The position numbers and the translations under genes are program-made. A stretch of 64,000 nt of DNA from Archangium gephyra (GTDB taxonomy: Bacteria > Myxococcota > Myxococcia > Myxococcales > Myxococcaceae). The notes beneath the pieces are model-generated. The model was given only the letters and a program-made list of their open reading frames with translations, searched no databases and had not been told where the DNA came from. Location: the NCBI GenBank assembly GCA_003243425.1, contig QFQP01000021.1:62001-126000 (forward strand), given 5' to 3'. Below are positions 25,057 through 33,149 of the stretch, in pieces (the first letter of the stretch is position 1; each line of letters opens with the position of its first letter).

Positions 25057-26433
25057 TCAGCCCAGCGTCTGGAAGAGCAGCTCGCGAATGGCCTCGGTGC
25101 CGGGGTAGGGCACGCGCAGCGCGCGGAGCAGATCTTCACGCGTGCGCTCGCTGGTGACGCGGGCGTTGGCGACGTGGCCGACCAGTTTGGAGCCCTGCGT
25201 GCCGGCCTCGACCAGCAGCTGCGTCGCGTCGGCCGGTGACACGCCGAGCATCTGCATGGCGCTGACGAAGTACTCCGCTTCGGTGTGGTTCCCGTTGACG
25301 AGCGTGAGCCCGTCCTGGGCGATGAGCTGCTGGAGCTGATCAGCCGAGTAGCCGGCCTCGCCGAGCACCCGCAGCGCCGCCGGGTTGCTGCGCGAGATGC
25401 GCTCGGCCTGCGCCTCGTCGAAGCCCAGCTCGGCGAGCCGGCCCGACATGTCGGCCACGCGCGCTTCGTTGTCGCGGTACTCCGAAACGCCGCCGGCCGC
25501 GAGCGCCACGGCGCCGGCGATCATCGACACCGGAGCGCTGACGGTGACGCCTGCAATCTCGGCGAGCACCACCGCGTTGGCGGCGACACCGGCCCAGTGC
25601 TCCACGCGCCCGCCGTCTTCCACGATGCGGTCGAGGTTCGACGCGATGTCGAACGCGGCGCCGGCGCCTCCGAAGGCCTTGCCCGCGCGCTCGGCGAGCT
25701 CGCCCAGGCGACCGCCGACACCCGAGAGCGCCGCGCCCACGTTCTCGCCTGCCGTGGCGGTGTGGCCGAGGGCCGACAGCGCGTCCTGCAGCGACGGCGA
25801 GCCGGTGGGTGACTGCGTGACGGCGGTGTCGAGCTCGGCGGCGGCCTTCTCGACGTACTCGGTGGTGATGTCTGCCTGGTAGATGGCGGGAATGCGGTTC
25901 TCGGCGGCGATCTGCGCTTCGGCCTCGGCCAGCGGCGCGGCGTTCTCGGTCAGGTAGCGCGCGAGGTCGGCCGCGGCGGTCTCTGCGGTCTCGTAGAGCG
26001 CCGCGTGGTCCTGACGGTAGTCGTCGGCGTAGGCCTGCAGCTGGTCCGGCGGCAGCACGTCCTTGAGGTGCGTGAGGTGCTCGGCGAGCTTCGTCTCGCT
26101 TTCCTGCACCGCGTCGTTGGCGGCGGTGAGCGCGTCGGTGCGCGTGATGAGGCCGTCTTGAATTTCGGCCTGCACGTCGACCGGGTCAGCGCCAGCAGCC
26201 TTGGCCACGGGCGTCGACTGCCGGGTCATCGCGCCGCCGACCTTCGGCAGGTTCGACGAGCTGAAGTTGCTGGTGCCTGCGAGGTTGCTCAAGTTGCGCT
26301 GCGCGCGGCGATCGAGCGCTGCGCCGGCGGTGGTGGACCCCTTGCTGGCTTCGAAACCGTCGGTCTGCTTGCTGCGCTGCAGCCGCGCTGCTTCCAGGGC
26401 CTTCTGCTGACGATCGGTCGACGAGGTCTTCAT
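25057..26433 (-). CDS. Large Ala-rich protein with central hydrophobic segment, unknown
   Basis: 458 residues from ATG 26433. No signal peptide. The N-terminal 90 residues are polar and Ser/Thr/Gln-rich, then a helical Glu/Ala region, then a hydrophobic Gly/Ala stretch (about residues 270-330, including AGVAANAVVLAEIAG and APVSMIAGAVALAAGG) and a C-terminal helical domain. The layout, with no export signal and a buried membrane-like segment, recalls pore-forming or secreted effector-type proteins, but no family is recognised. Divergent from an EEP nuclease gene. Function unknown. Confidence 0.65.
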   Translation of the reverse strand: MKTSSTDRQQKALEAARLQRSKQTDGFEASKGSTTAGAALDRRAQRNLSNLAGTSNFSSSNLPKVGGAMTRQSTPVAKAAGADPVDVQAEIQDGLITRTDALTAANDAVQESETKLAEHLTHLKDVLPPDQLQAYADDYRQDHAALYETAETAAADLARYLTENAAPLAEAEAQIAAENRIPAIYQADITTEYVEKAAAELDTAVTQSPTGSPSLQDALSALGHTATAGENVGAALSGVGGRLGELAERAGKAFGGAGAAFDIASNLDRIVEDGGRVEHWAGVAANAVVLAEIAGVTVSAPVSMIAGAVALAAGGVSEYRDNEARVADMSGRLAELGFDEAQAERISRSNPAALRVLGEAGYSADQLQQLIAQDGLTLVNGNHTEAEYFVSAMQMLGVSPADATQLLVEAGTQGSKLVGHVANARVTSERTREDLLRALRVPYPGTEAIRELLFQTLG

Positions 26434-26484
26434 TCGATGCCTTATCGTCCGCACCCCCCCGAAAGTTTCCGTCGCGAGGCACAC

Positions 26485-27195
26485 GTGAGAGTCGTCACCT
26501 GGAACGTGCTGCACCGCATTCACGCCGAGAACTGGGCCGAGGGCTCTGTGGCGGCGTTCCCCGATGAAGCGACGCGGGTCGACGGCATCACCGGCGTCGT
26601 GACGTCGTGGCTCGAGGCCGATGTCGACGTGGTTTGCCTCCAGGAAGTCAGCGGCGACCAGCTGGAGTCACTGCGGTCTGCCCTTCGCGTGAACGTGATT
26701 TCTCACCGTCACCCGCGCCTGCCGCGGTTCAGGAAGCCCACGGCCACGCAGCTGCAACGGCCGGCGGAGTTTCTGGTCACGCTGACGAAGCTCGACACCG
26801 CTCGCACCCAGGGTCACCCATACGAAGACGACGGCGGGAAGGGCGTGCTCGAGGTGGAACTCGCCAACGGCGTCACGGTGCTCAACACCCACGTGAGCGT
26901 GGGCCACAAGCGTGACGCGCAGCTCGCGAAGTTGTCGCAGTTGATGACGGTGCGCTCGCTGGCGATGGGTGACTTCAACGAGCGGCGTGACGTGGTGCAC
27001 GCCGCGTTGGGCACCGCGCTGACGTGTACCGATTTGCATGGACAGCTCGCGACACGCTTCGGTCGGTCGGCCAACGACGGCCAGCACATCGACCACGTGC
27101 TGTGCCGCGGTGGAGTCCTCCGCGAGGCCACCGTGCTCGACACCGGTCAGCTGTCGGATCATCGGCCCGTGCGTGCGCGGGGCGACTTCGAGTAA
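26485..27195 (+). CDS. Endonuclease/exonuclease/phosphatase (EEP) family protein
   Basis: 236 residues from GTG 26485 (GCGAGG just upstream); ATG 26437 would add 16 residues. The EEP fold is shown by VVTWNVLHRIH, DVVCLQEVSG (metal Glu), VTVLNTHVSVG, MGDFNERRD (catalytic Asp/Asn) and the C-terminal SDHRPV. Short for the family but all metal-ligand motifs are present. No signal peptide, so a cytoplasmic nuclease or phosphodiesterase. Divergent from the Ala-rich unknown protein. Confidence 0.85.
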   Translation: MRVVTWNVLHRIHAENWAEGSVAAFPDEATRVDGITGVVTSWLEADVDVVCLQEVSGDQLESLRSALRVNVISHRHPRLPRFRKPTATQLQRPAEFLVTLTKLDTARTQGHPYEDDGGKGVLEVELANGVTVLNTHVSVGHKRDAQLAKLSQLMTVRSLAMGDFNERRDVVHAALGTALTCTDLHGQLATRFGRSANDGQHIDHVLCRGGVLREATVLDTGQLSDHRPVRARGDFE

Positions 27196-27207
27196 CGAGC
27201 CGCCACC

Positions 27208-29385
27208 GTGTTGCTGCTCACCGTCATCGCGTCGATGGCCTCGGCGCAGGTGCCTGCGTTCTTCGACCCACCCGCGACCGAAGCGCGGCGTCAGCTCTAC
27301 ACGGTGCGCGTGAAGAAGCCGCCCACCATCGACGGCGCGCTCGACGACGACGCGTGGCTCGACTCGGTACCGAGCGGTGACTTCGTTCAATACGAGCCGC
27401 GGCAGGGCGAGAAGGCCACGCACAGGAGCACCGTGCGCGTGGTGTTCGACGATGACGCGCTCTACGTCGCCGCCGAGCTCGAGCAACCCGGCGGCTGGAC
27501 CGCGTTCAACCAGCGCGACATGCGCCGCGACTTTCCCAACCACGAGTCCGACAGCTTCACCGTCATTTTCGACACGCTGGGCGACGGGCGGAACGCGTTC
27601 AGCTTTTCCGTGAACCCGTGGGGCGCGCAGCGCGACGAGCAGGTGGTCGACGACACCTTGTTCGAGCCCAACTGGGACACCGTGTGGCGCGTGGCGACGA
27701 AGCGCGACGAAAACGGGTGGACCGTGGAGTACGCGATTCCGTGGAAGTCGCTTCGGCACGGCGGGCCGGGCGTGCGCTGGGGCGTGCAGTTCGCGCGACG
27801 TGAGCGTGGCCGCAACGAAGACACCGTGTGGAGCCCGATTCCACGCACCGTGACGCCGTGGCGCATGGCGTACTCGGGGCTCACCGTCGGTCTCGAGGCC
27901 GCGAAGCCGTCGCTGCTCTCGTTGCAACTGCGGCCGTACCTCATCGGCCGCATGGACGTGACCGGCGACGGCGCACCGGTGTTCGGTGGCAGTGGCGGCG
28001 GCGAAGTGACGTGGAACCCCACCGACAACACGGTGCTCGACCTCACCGGCAACACCGACTTCGCCGAGACCGACGTGGATCGCCGCGTGGTGAACCTCTC
28101 TCGCTTCTCGGTGTTCTTCCCCGAGCGTCGTCAGTTCTTCCTCGAGTCGGCGGGCGTGTTCGCGGCCGGCGCGCAGGGCCTGTTGATGCCGTTCTTCTCG
28201 CGGCGCATCGGGCTCGATGACGACGGTCGCGCGGTCACCATCACCGCAGGCGGGCGCTTCGTGTACCGCTCGACCGAGCGCAGCATCGGCGGCCTCGTGG
28301 TGCACACCCTGCCCACCGCCAGCGCGAACTCGTCGTTGTTCGGCGTCGCGCGGTATTCGCAGAACCTGGGCGAGCAGAGCCGGCTCGGCGGCATGGTGGT
28401 CGCGCGGCACGACTTCGACGGCGTCGGCGGCGAGGGCAACACCAACGTGGTGCCCACCATCGACGGCCTCTATCGCGTCGGCGCGTTCACGCTGCAGGCG
28501 ACGTTGATGGGCTCCACGACTTCCACCAGGTCGGTCGGCACGACCTTCGGTGGCGCAGGCACGCTCGAGGCGAAGGTGCAGGGCAACTGGGGCTCCATCG
28601 CGGTGAACGCGCTCGGTGTGTCTCCCGGCTTCGAAGCGCGCTCCGGGTTCGTCGGCCGCACCGACATTCTCGGCGTGGGCGCCGAAGCCGAGCTCGACTA
28701 CCGGCCGCAGTGGCTGCCGTCGTTCATCCGCTCCATCGGGCCCTTCGTCGACTCACTCGTGTTGTGGGCCGCGAGCACGCAGCAGTTCCAGGAAGCGACC
28801 ACGTACTTCTCGCCGCTGTGGGTGCTGTTCTCGGGCGGCGACGAAGCGTGGCTGTTCGCCGAGAGCTCGCAGCAGGTGCTCACCGAGACCTTCGAGCCCG
28901 TGAACAACGTTTCGTTCGCGCCGGGCAGCTACAGCTACGAGCGCTTCGGCGCCGCGTTCCTCACGCAGGCCAGCCGCAAGGCGTCACTGCAGGGCGAGGT
29001 CGCGGGCGGCGAGTACTACACGGCGAGCACCGTGCACGCGATGGCGCGCGCGTCGGTGCAGCCGCTGCCCTACGTGTCGGTGGCGGGTCAGTACACGTAC
29101 AACCACTTCTGGGGCCCGGGCGTGGTCGGCGCGTTTGCTCAGACGCACCTGCTGCTGGTCGAAGGGCGCCTCGCGCTCTCGCCGAAGTTGCAGCTCATCG
29201 GCAGCTATCAACGCGACACCGATGGCAACGCGTCGATTCTCAACGCGCGCCTGGCGTGGGAGTTCCTGCCGCTCTCGTTCGTGTACGTGGTGCTGACCGA
29301 CACGCGGAACGCGTACGTGGCGCCGAACACGCCGCCGTCGGAGTTCCGCGTGGTGGCCAAGGTCACCTACACGTGGCGGCCCTGA
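27208..29385 (+). CDS. CBM9-like/DUF5916 outer-membrane-type protein
   Basis: 725 residues from GTG 27208, with a short signal peptide (LLLTVIASMASA). Residues about 30-210 form a CBM9-like sugar-binding domain (PPTIDGALDDDAWLDS, FSFSVNPWGAQRDE, GWTVEYAIPWKSLR). The rest is DUF5916: ERRQFFLESAGVFAAG then many alternating beta strands up to the C-terminal aromatic VTYTWRP, as expected of an outer-membrane beta-barrel. Proteins of this kind are common in Bacteroidota and Myxococcota; ligand unknown. 12 bases after the EEP gene. Confidence 0.85.
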   Translation: MLLLTVIASMASAQVPAFFDPPATEARRQLYTVRVKKPPTIDGALDDDAWLDSVPSGDFVQYEPRQGEKATHRSTVRVVFDDDALYVAAELEQPGGWTAFNQRDMRRDFPNHESDSFTVIFDTLGDGRNAFSFSVNPWGAQRDEQVVDDTLFEPNWDTVWRVATKRDENGWTVEYAIPWKSLRHGGPGVRWGVQFARRERGRNEDTVWSPIPRTVTPWRMAYSGLTVGLEAAKPSLLSLQLRPYLIGRMDVTGDGAPVFGGSGGGEVTWNPTDNTVLDLTGNTDFAETDVDRRVVNLSRFSVFFPERRQFFLESAGVFAAGAQGLLMPFFSRRIGLDDDGRAVTITAGGRFVYRSTERSIGGLVVHTLPTASANSSLFGVARYSQNLGEQSRLGGMVVARHDFDGVGGEGNTNVVPTIDGLYRVGAFTLQATLMGSTTSTRSVGTTFGGAGTLEAKVQGNWGSIAVNALGVSPGFEARSGFVGRTDILGVGAEAELDYRPQWLPSFIRSIGPFVDSLVLWAASTQQFQEATTYFSPLWVLFSGGDEAWLFAESSQQVLTETFEPVNNVSFAPGSYSYERFGAAFLTQASRKASLQGEVAGGEYYTASTVHAMARASVQPLPYVSVAGQYTYNHFWGPGVVGAFAQTHLLLVEGRLALSPKLQLIGSYQRDTDGNASILNARLAWEFLPLSFVYVVLTDTRNAYVAPNTPPSEFRVVAKVTYTWRP

Positions 29386-29429
29386 GCGCCCGGAAGAGAT
29401 ACGGTACAGACAGGTGTTCAGTGGGGGCA

Positions 29430-29468
29430 TGTGGGACGCGTGCAAAGCCCTCGGAATCCTGTCCCACA
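29430..29468. repeat. Inverted repeat TGTGGGAC-23-GTCCCACA
   Basis: Perfect 8-bp arms at 29430-29437 and 29461-29468 in the 120-base gap before the transglycosylase gene. It may be an operator or a leader stem; there is no U-tract. Confidence 0.35.
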
Positions 29469-29505
29469 CGGCAACAGATCGAAGGTTCGCGCGGATGATG
29501 TCGGC

Positions 29506-30492
29506 ATGAAGATCAACTCGCCGCGACCTTCGCTCCCGACCACCAACACGCAGCGCCCGACGCAGGCGCTCCCGCCCCGGCCTCCGCCGCAGGTGAGCGA
29601 CGGCTTCGAGCCCTCGCGCTCGGGCCCGGTGACGCTCACGTCGCCGCGCAGCTCGGGTGTGAATTCGGTCGAAGACATCACCACGGACCGCACCACGTTC
29701 CTGCGCAAGGGCGCGTCGGGTTCGGCGGTGGAAGATCTCCAGCGCAAGTTGAAGGAAGCCGGCTTCGACCCGGGAGAAATCGACGGGAAGATGGGCCCGA
29801 AGACCGAGGCTGCCGTGCGCGCGTACCAGCAGGCGAAGGGCCTCCAGGTCGACGGCATCGTCGGCCCGCAGACCCGCGCTGCCTTGCTGGGGCTCCAGGC
29901 CACGCAGCCCGGCAGCGGTCAGAGCCCGCAGACGCCTCCGACCGACGACGCGCCGCCGACGCAGGGCGCTGACGACGCGGCCCCGGTCGAGTCGGGCAAC
30001 TCGGCGACCGCGCAGCAGCTCGAGGCCGCGGCGCGCGCCAGGCACGGTCAGGCGTTCGTCGATGGCGTGAAGGCCATGGCGGGCCGGCTCGGCGTGAAGC
30101 CCGAGTGGATCCTCGCGGTGATGAAGAACGAGAGCGGCATGAACCCGGCGGCGGTCAACGGCATGAGCAACGCGACAGGGTTGATTCAGTTCATGCCCGA
30201 CACGGCGCGGGCGCTGGGCACGTCGGTCGATGCCTTGAAGCGCATGAGCGCCACCGAGCAGCTCAAGTACGTCGAGAAGTACTTCAAGCCGTACGCGGGG
30301 AAGATCAAAAGCGGGCCCGACATGTACATGGCCACGTTCTGGCCCGCGGGCCTCGGCAAGCCCGACAGCTACAACATCGGCGGGGCGACGGTGGCGCGGC
30401 AGAACAAGATCTTCGACCTCAACCGCAACGGGCAGATCACCGCCGGCGAGTTCCGCGAGTACTACCGCCGCAAGTATCCCGAGCTGGCGTGA
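29506..30492 (+). CDS. Peptidoglycan-binding lytic transglycosylase with EF-hand-like tail
   Basis: 328 residues from ATG 29506. Order: disordered Pro/Ser N-terminus, a PG_binding_1 domain (FLRKGASGSAVEDLQRKL to GLQVDGIVGPQTRAAL, about residues 65-128), a Pro/Asp linker, then an SLT-like lysozyme domain (WILAVMKNESGMNP with catalytic Glu near residue 206, then ATGLIQFMPDTARALG), and an EF-hand-like DLNRNGQITAGEF near the end that may bind calcium. No signal peptide is obvious, unusual for a wall enzyme; secretion by another route is possible. Confidence 0.85.
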   Translation: MKINSPRPSLPTTNTQRPTQALPPRPPPQVSDGFEPSRSGPVTLTSPRSSGVNSVEDITTDRTTFLRKGASGSAVEDLQRKLKEAGFDPGEIDGKMGPKTEAAVRAYQQAKGLQVDGIVGPQTRAALLGLQATQPGSGQSPQTPPTDDAPPTQGADDAAPVESGNSATAQQLEAAARARHGQAFVDGVKAMAGRLGVKPEWILAVMKNESGMNPAAVNGMSNATGLIQFMPDTARALGTSVDALKRMSATEQLKYVEKYFKPYAGKIKSGPDMYMATFWPAGLGKPDSYNIGGATVARQNKIFDLNRNGQITAGEFREYYRRKYPELA

Positions 30493-30493
30493 A

Positions 30494-30534
30494 CAAAAGA
30501 AAACGCGTCGTGAACCGCAGGGGCTCACGACGCG
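30494..30534 (-). terminator. Rho-independent terminator of the 101-aa lipoprotein gene
   Basis: A perfect 10-bp stem, CGCGTCGTGA (30504-30513) with TCACGACGCG (30525-30534), is followed on the minus strand by TTTTCTTTTG. It lies just after the stop of the gene ending at 30556, and would also fold in the converging transglycosylase transcript. Confidence 0.8.
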
Positions 30535-30555
30535 CGTTCTTCGACGGAAGGCTGG

Positions 30556-30861
30556 TTACGGCACGACGTTGCTGCACTCGCTGCCGCAGTTGAACGTGGC
30601 CGAGGCGCACGCGCGGTCGGTGATGCACGCTTCGCAGCGGTCGAGGTTGTTGTAGTAGCTGGTGTCGCCTTCGGCCGAGTTACGGCAACGCGTCGCGCAG
30701 CTCTCGACGTTGTAGTCACCGTCGAAGCAATCCTTGTAGCGCGTACAGACCGTGTTGCAGTCCAGCGCAGCGTCGACCGGGCGACATGCGGTGAGGGCCA
30801 TCAGGCCAGCCGAGATGAGGGCGGTACGAACGACGATGCTGCGGAAGATCGTGGAGATCAT
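30556..30861 (-). CDS. Small Cys-rich lipoprotein
   Basis: 101 residues. Lipoprotein signal (ISAGLMALTAC, lipidated Cys near residue 26) and then ten Cys in a compact domain (DCNTVCTRYKDCFDG, CATRC, CEACITDRAC, CGSEC), probably disulfide-bonded outside the cytoplasm. No named family. Purine-rich AGAAAG precedes the ATG. A good terminator follows. Transcribed alone. Confidence 0.78.
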   Translation of the reverse strand: MISTIFRSIVVRTALISAGLMALTACRPVDAALDCNTVCTRYKDCFDGDYNVESCATRCRNSAEGDTSYYNNLDRCEACITDRACASATFNCGSECSNVVP

Positions 30862-30970
30862 GTTGTGCTTTCTGAGTGGGTTTGAGTGTTGCGAGGTTGA
30901 TCAACGGTGTTGCGGTGATCAGCCCGGAGCGCCGAAACCGGGCCCGGAGGTCACGGGCTGATCAAGGAAG

Positions 30971-31240
30971 TCACTTGTTGTCGGCGTCGAGCTTGTCCTT
31001 CACCTCGGTCGCCTTGTCCTTCACGGCGTCCGAAGCCTCTTCGCTACGGTTCTTGGCCTTCTTGGCCGCACACTCGGCCTTGGTGCCGGTGCAGAACGTC
31101 TCTTCGACGCGGTTGGCGCCCTTCTTCACGCCGCGCTTGGCGTCATTCGCGGTGTCCTTGATGGATTCGCCAGCAGACTGGGCGAACGCGGGCAGCGAGA
31201 GCGACATCGCCAACAGGCCGAGCAGATGAAGTTTCTTCAT
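30971..31240 (-). CDS. Small exported Lys/Ala-rich helical protein
   Basis: 89 residues from ATG 31240, preceded by AAGGGAA. Signal peptide MKKLHLLGLLAMSLSLPAFA. The mature part is a charged amphipathic helix (DTANDAKRGVKKGANRVEE, AVKDKATEVKDKLDADNK) with a C..C pair (CTGTKAEC), resembling CsbD- or LEA-like small stress proteins. Function unknown; periplasmic. Confidence 0.7.
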   Translation of the reverse strand: MKKLHLLGLLAMSLSLPAFAQSAGESIKDTANDAKRGVKKGANRVEETFCTGTKAECAAKKAKNRSEEASDAVKDKATEVKDKLDADNK

Positions 31241-31420
31241 GTGGATTCCCTTTCGTGCTGCGTGTGGTGCAGGGAGACGTTCCAAGAGCGATGCCAACCG
31301 ATCGGCTCGGAGATCCGGGCGTTTGGCGTGGGGCAAGGCCTGCACGGGCGCCTCAGTGCGCACTTCCGCCTCACCACAGTTGGCGCCGGCGCTCAGCGGG
31401 TGGGGCGCGGCTGCAGAAAC

Positions 31421-31459
31421 AAAAAAAGGCCTCTCCGACGCCGAAGCGAAGGAGAGGCC
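31421..31459 (-). terminator. Rho-independent terminator of the 477-aa lipoprotein gene
   Basis: GGCCTCTCC (31428-31436) pairs with GGAGAGGCC (31451-31459) around a 14-base loop and is followed on the minus strand by seven T (31421-31427). It lies 23 bases after the stop of the gene ending at 31483. Confidence 0.88.
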
Positions 31460-31482
31460 CACGGCTCCCGGCAACTGCCCAC

Positions 31483-32916
31483 TCAGCGCCAGGCGCCTTC
31501 AGTCGTCACCAGCGCGCTGATCAACAGCGACGCATCACGGTCGTCGATGCCCACCACGGTGGCGCGCACCATGGCGTCGACCTGCGTGCGGAAGTCGCCG
31601 TCGATGTCGGCACACGCACGGGCCAGCGCCGCGAAGTCGAAGCCATTCGAGCCGTGGTTGGCCGCGATGGCCGCCACGATGCGCGCGTTCAGCGAAGCGC
31701 CCAGCTCGTTGCTCCTGGTCACCACTTCGGCGAGCAGCGCGACCTGAATCTGCGTGACCGCGCTCATCAGGCCCATCGAGGTGCTCGCGCCCGACGCCAC
31801 GCCGCGCACGCCGGTGCGCCAGGTGTTGAACGCCGCCGTGATGGCCGCGTCGTCGTTCGCCACGCGCACCGCCGCGTAGAGGCTCGCGTTGAGCGTCCGG
31901 AGCGCGGTCAGCTGCGCTTCATCGACCGCGGCGCGCGTCATCACCTGCACCATCACCGCGGCGTGCAGCGACGCTTCGTGCATCGCGGCGGCGTGCTGGT
32001 AGGCGGCGATCAACCCGGCGTTGGCTTGCAGGCTCGCGTCGGCCAGCACGCGGCGGGCGGTCGCCGAGGCGTTGGCGTGAATCGACGCGACCACCGAGAC
32101 ATCGACGTCGTCACGCAGGTCGGCCGCCGCCAGCTGGCCGCGCAGGTCCGCGTCGGCGTCGATTTCCGTCATTGCGCGCGCGTTGAGGTTCGCGTCGTAG
32201 GCGGCGAAGGCGTCGAGCTGCGCCTGCACCCGCGCGTTCACGTCAGCGCCGGCGCGCGTCAAGCCTTCGCGAGCCGACGTCTGCGCCGACCACACGGCGG
32301 CGGCGAGCGCGCGAACCTGAAGCGTGGCGGCTTCGACGTTGCCCTGTGAACGCACGATGATCGCCGCGCGCTCGTCGACGTAGAGGCGCAGCGTGCTCAC
32401 GTCGACGTCACCGGGGCGGTGACCGGCCGCGGCGAGCTCGACCAGCACCCACGCTTCGACCGTCGACTCGGAGGTGATGGGCTGCACCTGGCGGCGCTGA
32501 CCGGTGGCCGGGTTGCGGCTCACGATGGCACGGCCGAGCACCGCACCCTGCGCGTCGAGCGACTGCACGAGCAGCACGCGGTCACTGCGCGGCACGGTGA
32601 TGGTGTACGCACCGTCGGCGCTCACCGCGCCGGTGGCCAGCACCGTCAGCTCGCCGCTGTCTTCCACCGCCACCACCTGCACGTTGCAGGTAGCCGACAC
32701 GGTGCCGCGGCCCGCGAAGCCGGTCAGCGACGAGCCCGTGTCGTCGGCGGCGCCGCTCACTCCGCTCTCGTCCGTCACGCGCCCTTCGAGCGCCGAGGTC
32801 TGGTCTCCCGTGCCTGACCCGCCACCTGTACCGGGATCGCCGCCGTTGCCGGGGTCACATCCGAACAGGGTCAATGACATTCCGAGCGCGAGGCCGGAGA
32901 GAAGAAGTGAACGCAT
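31483..32916 (-). CDS. Ala-rich repetitive helical lipoprotein, unknown
   Basis: 477 residues from ATG 32916 (AAAGGGAG upstream). Lipoprotein signal LGMSLTLFGC, then a Gly-rich spacer, a beta-rich carboxypeptidase-regulatory-like segment (TYTI-type strands around residues 75-140, including AVSADGAYTITVPRSD), and a long helical Ala-rich region with recurring NARxxAxxxA patterns. No catalytic motif. Surface-anchored structural or adhesive role is possible. Strong terminator downstream; divergent from the CHASE kinase. Confidence 0.72.
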   Translation of the reverse strand: MRSLLLSGLALGMSLTLFGCDPGNGGDPGTGGGSGTGDQTSALEGRVTDESGVSGAADDTGSSLTGFAGRGTVSATCNVQVVAVEDSGELTVLATGAVSADGAYTITVPRSDRVLLVQSLDAQGAVLGRAIVSRNPATGQRRQVQPITSESTVEAWVLVELAAAGHRPGDVDVSTLRLYVDERAAIIVRSQGNVEAATLQVRALAAAVWSAQTSAREGLTRAGADVNARVQAQLDAFAAYDANLNARAMTEIDADADLRGQLAAADLRDDVDVSVVASIHANASATARRVLADASLQANAGLIAAYQHAAAMHEASLHAAVMVQVMTRAAVDEAQLTALRTLNASLYAAVRVANDDAAITAAFNTWRTGVRGVASGASTSMGLMSAVTQIQVALLAEVVTRSNELGASLNARIVAAIAANHGSNGFDFAALARACADIDGDFRTQVDAMVRATVVGIDDRDASLLISALVTTEGAWR

Positions 32917-33149
32917 GGTGTTGCTCCCTTTGCGTTGGTGGACTGCCGCCGGCACCGTGAGCACCGGTCGTGCCATGCAGTCACCTCGCGGAGTTGTCGC
33001 GCGTCAGTGGTGGTGGAGCAGCCAGCTGTGTGTGGCGCGCATGCACGTTTGTGGCGCGCCGCCACGAAATCGTAGGGACTCAAACGAAAGAGTACACGTC
33101 GCGACGAAATGGCTGCGCGCTCGGAGCATCCGTGTATGAGGTGCGGCCC

